This document shows positions 61,401 to 64,000 of a stretch of 64,000 bases of DNA, piece after piece. Within the stretch, counting starts at the first letter, position 1; each line of letters opens with the position of its first letter. Location of the stretch: NCBI RefSeq assembly GCF_015706575.1, contig NW_024037059.1, positions 40,151,058 to 40,215,057 of the forward strand, read 5' to 3'. The stretch comes from Patiria miniata (taxonomy: Eukaryota > Echinodermata > Asteroidea > Valvatida > Asterinidae). The translations under genes were made by a program, and so were the position numbers. Under the pieces are notes generated by a model that saw only the letters and a program-made list of their open reading frames with translations, was not told where the DNA came from and made no database searches.

Positions 61401-63742
61401 CCCTGGTACTCGTGGGAAAGCACGGTAATGTTACCATTTGGTATGGTCGGTGGTTTACCACAAGAAACTACTGCAGGAAAAACCAGAGTATACGCTAGGT
61501 TAAAGCTTTATTAAAGTCATTTTTTGTAAGATACCACATTTCATGTACAATCATTTCAATACCATGGTAAAGAAATTGTACTACTGATTTAGTATCTTGA
61601 AGCAAACACTTTAAAAAATATTCACTTACTATTACATGTGAAATTAGTTGAACTCCATGACGCTTTACTCAAGCAAACGATCGTGTCCATCCCTTCCATT
61701 TCATAGCCTTCTGCGCAGGACAAAATGGCGGCGCCCAGATACTCATACGACATCACAGAGACGTCAGCATTTGGTATGGTGGGCGGTTCACCACAATAAA
61801 CAACTAAAACAAACGAAGCAACACAAGACAAGAGCACTGATAAAGGATAATCATGCCTTTAGAAATATTGGAATTGTGCAATAAAGTTTGCAGTCGCACA
61901 TTACTTTTTTTTCAAACTTTGGAAAATTAAGTCTTAAGGATGCCCTGTTTAACACTTGAAATCGCCTTGAATATCACTCACTGTTACAAGTGAAGTTGGT
62001 TGAACTCCAGGAAGTGTTGCTCAGGCATGAGATACTACTTTCGCCTTCCATTTCATATCCCTCCGCACATGAGAAAGTAGCGACGCCCTGGTACTCGTAG
62101 GACAGAACGGTAACGTTACCATTTGGTATGGTCGGTGGTTTACCACAAGAAATTACTGCAAAGAACAACAGTATACAATCGCTGGGTTAGGCTGTTTAGT
62201 CCTTGTTTATGTACGATACCACGTACGTCTGTTATGAAGTTTGGCAAAAACTTAAATTTCAAGTTCTTGCATTATACTCCTTACTGGAATTATTTAGTAT
62301 CTTGCAGCAAACAGTGTACAAAACTCTCACTTACTATTACAAGTGAAATTTGTTGAGCTCCACGAAGCGTTGCTCATGCAAAAGATGGCATTACTCCCTT
62401 CCATTTCGTATCCTTCTTCGCAGGACAAAATGGCGGCGCCCTGATACTCATAAGACAGCACACTGACGTTAGCATTTGGTATGGTTGGCGGTTCACCACA
62501 ACGCACGACTTTGAAAAAAAGAAGCCACATACGAAACGAGTATGAATTAAAGTTTTGCTTTTTGAGATGTAATACTTTTAGTTTTTTGCAAGTCGATTTT
62601 TTAAGATACTGTCCAGCAAAAATAAAAATTTGGAAGCCGACCAAAACGTTCACTCACTGTTACATGTGAAGTCGGTTGAACTCCAAGTGGAGTTGCTAAG
62701 ACATGAGATATTACTTTCGCCTTCCATTTCATATCCTTCCGCGCAGGATAAAATTGTGGTTCCCTGGTACTCGTAGGACAGCACGGTTACGTTACCGTTA
62801 GGAATGGTCGGTGGTTCCCCGCAAGAAATTACTGCAAAGAACAACAGTATACAATCGCTGGGTTAGGCTGTTAAGTTCTTTTTATTTAAGATACCACGTC
62901 TGAATACCCCTCATACTGGAATTATTTAGTATCTTGAAGCAAGCAGTTTAGAAAACTCTCACGTACTATTGCAGGTGAAATTAGTTGAGCTCCATGAAGC
63001 GTTGCTCAAGCAAAAGATCGTGTCCATGCCTTCCATTTCATATCCATCCGCGCAGGACAAAATGGCGGCACCCTGGTAGTCATACGACAGCACACTGACG
63101 TTAGCGTTGGGTATGGTTGGCGGTTCACCACAATGTACGACTGTCAAGAAAGGAATTATTACAAAGAGAGCACCAATAAAAGTGTTGTTTTTGAGATGTA
63201 ACACTTTTGCAAACCAGATGTTTAAGATACTACCCAACACAGATCAAAGTTTTGGAACTGACCAACGTTCTCACTTACCGTTGCATGTGAAGTTGGTTGA
63301 ACTCCAAGAAGTGTTGCTAAGGCATGAGATATTACTTTCGCCTTCCATTTCATATCCCTCCTCGCAGGACAACATGGCGGTTCCCTGGTACTCGTAGGAT
63401 AGCACAGTAGCGTTACCATTTGGTATGATTGCTGGTTCGCCGCAAGTGATTACTACAGACAGGAAACACAGAAGTGAAAATTTCATATGATGAAAAAGTT
63501 CAGATAATTTTTTTTCTTAACTTTAATCATTAACTTGAAAAGGATGTTTTTATCGCACACTAAAATACACTCACTAGTACAGTTAGTTGTAGGAATCCAT
63601 GAAGCGTTGCTACCACATTGAATGACCGGATCACCCTCCACCTTATATCCCTCCGCGCATGACAAGATGGCCACGCCTCGAAATTCGGACGAGAGTACGG
63701 TGACGTTGCTATTGGGTATGATAGGGTCACTACACGATATAA
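58464..63742 (-). CDS. Membrane protein with tandem CCP (sushi) domains, Ser/Thr stalk, TM and tail; 5' end outside the window
   Basis: Type I membrane protein, 3' part of the gene. Minus-strand exons: ten CCP exons at 63,742-63,575, 63,452-63,279, 63,140-62,967, 62,831-62,658, 62,508-62,335, 62,155-61,982, 61,803-61,630, 61,470-61,297, 61,034-60,861, 60,674-60,501; a stalk exon 60,272-59,307; a TM exon 59,180-59,096; a tail exon 58,818-58,464. About 1,046 residues are encoded in the window. Each CCP has four Cys and the conserved Trp, in the pattern CGEPPTIPN ... LSCAEGYEMEG ... CLSN.SW ... FTCNS. CCP exons are phase 1-1 and 174 bp, except the first (168 bp). The stalk is 322 residues, mostly DSTTA/ESTTV pentapeptides, surely O-glycosylated. 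The TM segment is LIIVICLPTFLILFASVV. The 118-residue tail is Ser- and Lys/Arg-rich and ends EDFV. This order resembles CD46 and other complement regulators; ligand and function are not shown. No signal peptide or start is in the window. Confidence 0.92.
59640..60130 (-). repeat. 15-bp coding repeat (DSTTA/ESTTV) in the CCP gene stalk
   Basis: On the plus strand the unit is GAATCGGCTGTTGTT with A/G, C/T and T/G variants; on the coding strand it gives (D/E)-S-T-T-(A/V). More than 30 units follow each other almost without interruption. Higher-order blocks recur, for example the stretches around 59,800-59,925 and 59,945-60,075 have nearly the same unit order. The complementary strand is also open across the repeat; that frame is a shadow. 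Confidence 0.92.
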
Positions 63743-64000
63743 CTGGGGGAAAAACGAATACAAAATTGTATCTAAAGCCTATAGCCTTATAATTACAAAC
63801 TGTTTTTACGCTCTGACAGGAGCATCTACATGTCACTTGGTGGTCGGTCAGTCGGTCCGTCTATCCGTCTGTCTGTCCCCGAAAATTTACCAAAATAAAA
63901 GTCATCGAACGGGCTTTGTCTCGATCGATGCGCATGCGCGGCTATTTTGCATTATGTCTGTCCCCGGAATACTGACCCAAAACGAGCCCCCTAAGTTTCC
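63743..64000. other. Right edge: intron of the CCP gene with a GTCTGTCC-rich repeat
   Basis: No further CCP exon is visible before the window ends. The sequence from about 63,840 holds tandem TCGGTC/GTCTGTC words, then TGTCTGTCCCCG twice (about 63,870 and 63,955), which looks like part of a dispersed repeat. The gene should continue past 64,000 because no start or signal peptide has been reached. Confidence 0.5.

Overview
This is animal nuclear DNA: split genes with GT/AG introns of 0.1-2 kb, AATAAA signals, tRNA-derived SINEs, a LINE fragment and many short terminal-inverted-repeat elements. The gene types (an MFSD2-type lysolipid transporter, LITAF-domain genes, a membrane protein with CCP domains and a mucin stalk, a peptide GPCR) and the repeat style suggest a marine invertebrate deuterostome, perhaps an echinoderm. 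The species is an inference; nothing in the window fixes it.

Layout. Bases 1 to about 32,500 contain no protein gene I can recognise. They hold CpG-richer, motif-dense patches that may be enhancers or non-coding first exons, a SINE, a tRNA-like SINE head, a LINE 3' end, a minisatellite, a hAT-like MITE with a perfect 8-bp target duplication, and a dispersed short-motif array. A two-exon rhodopsin-family peptide receptor lies at 32,528-35,176 (+). A complete 14-exon MFSD2A-type sodium/lysophosphatidylcholine symporter lies at 37,948-46,556 (+). Converging on it from the minus strand are three tandem LITAF-domain genes (48,013-49,369; 51,001-52,613; 55,792-57,203), all with the same three-exon layout and intron phases. 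The right end (58,464-63,742, minus, continuing off the window) holds the 3' part of a large type I membrane protein: ten single-exon CCP domains, a Ser/Thr-repeat stalk, one transmembrane helix and a cytoplasmic tail.

The genes do not form a pathway. The transporter and LITAF proteins both act at membranes, but I see no reason to link them. The most interesting region is the CCP gene. Its order of parts (CCPs, Ser/Thr stalk, TM, tail) matches vertebrate membrane complement regulators such as CD46, and its CCP exons have grown by repeated duplication of a two-exon A/B unit. Other points of note are a one-base frame break in an A-run of the GPCR, a several-hundred-base CAG/CAA tract abutting a splice donor in the middle LITAF gene, decayed tandem copies of an exon start in the MFSD2A gene, and a 75-nt near-perfect hairpin. 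I recognised no retrovirus, LTR element, Polinton or toxin gene.
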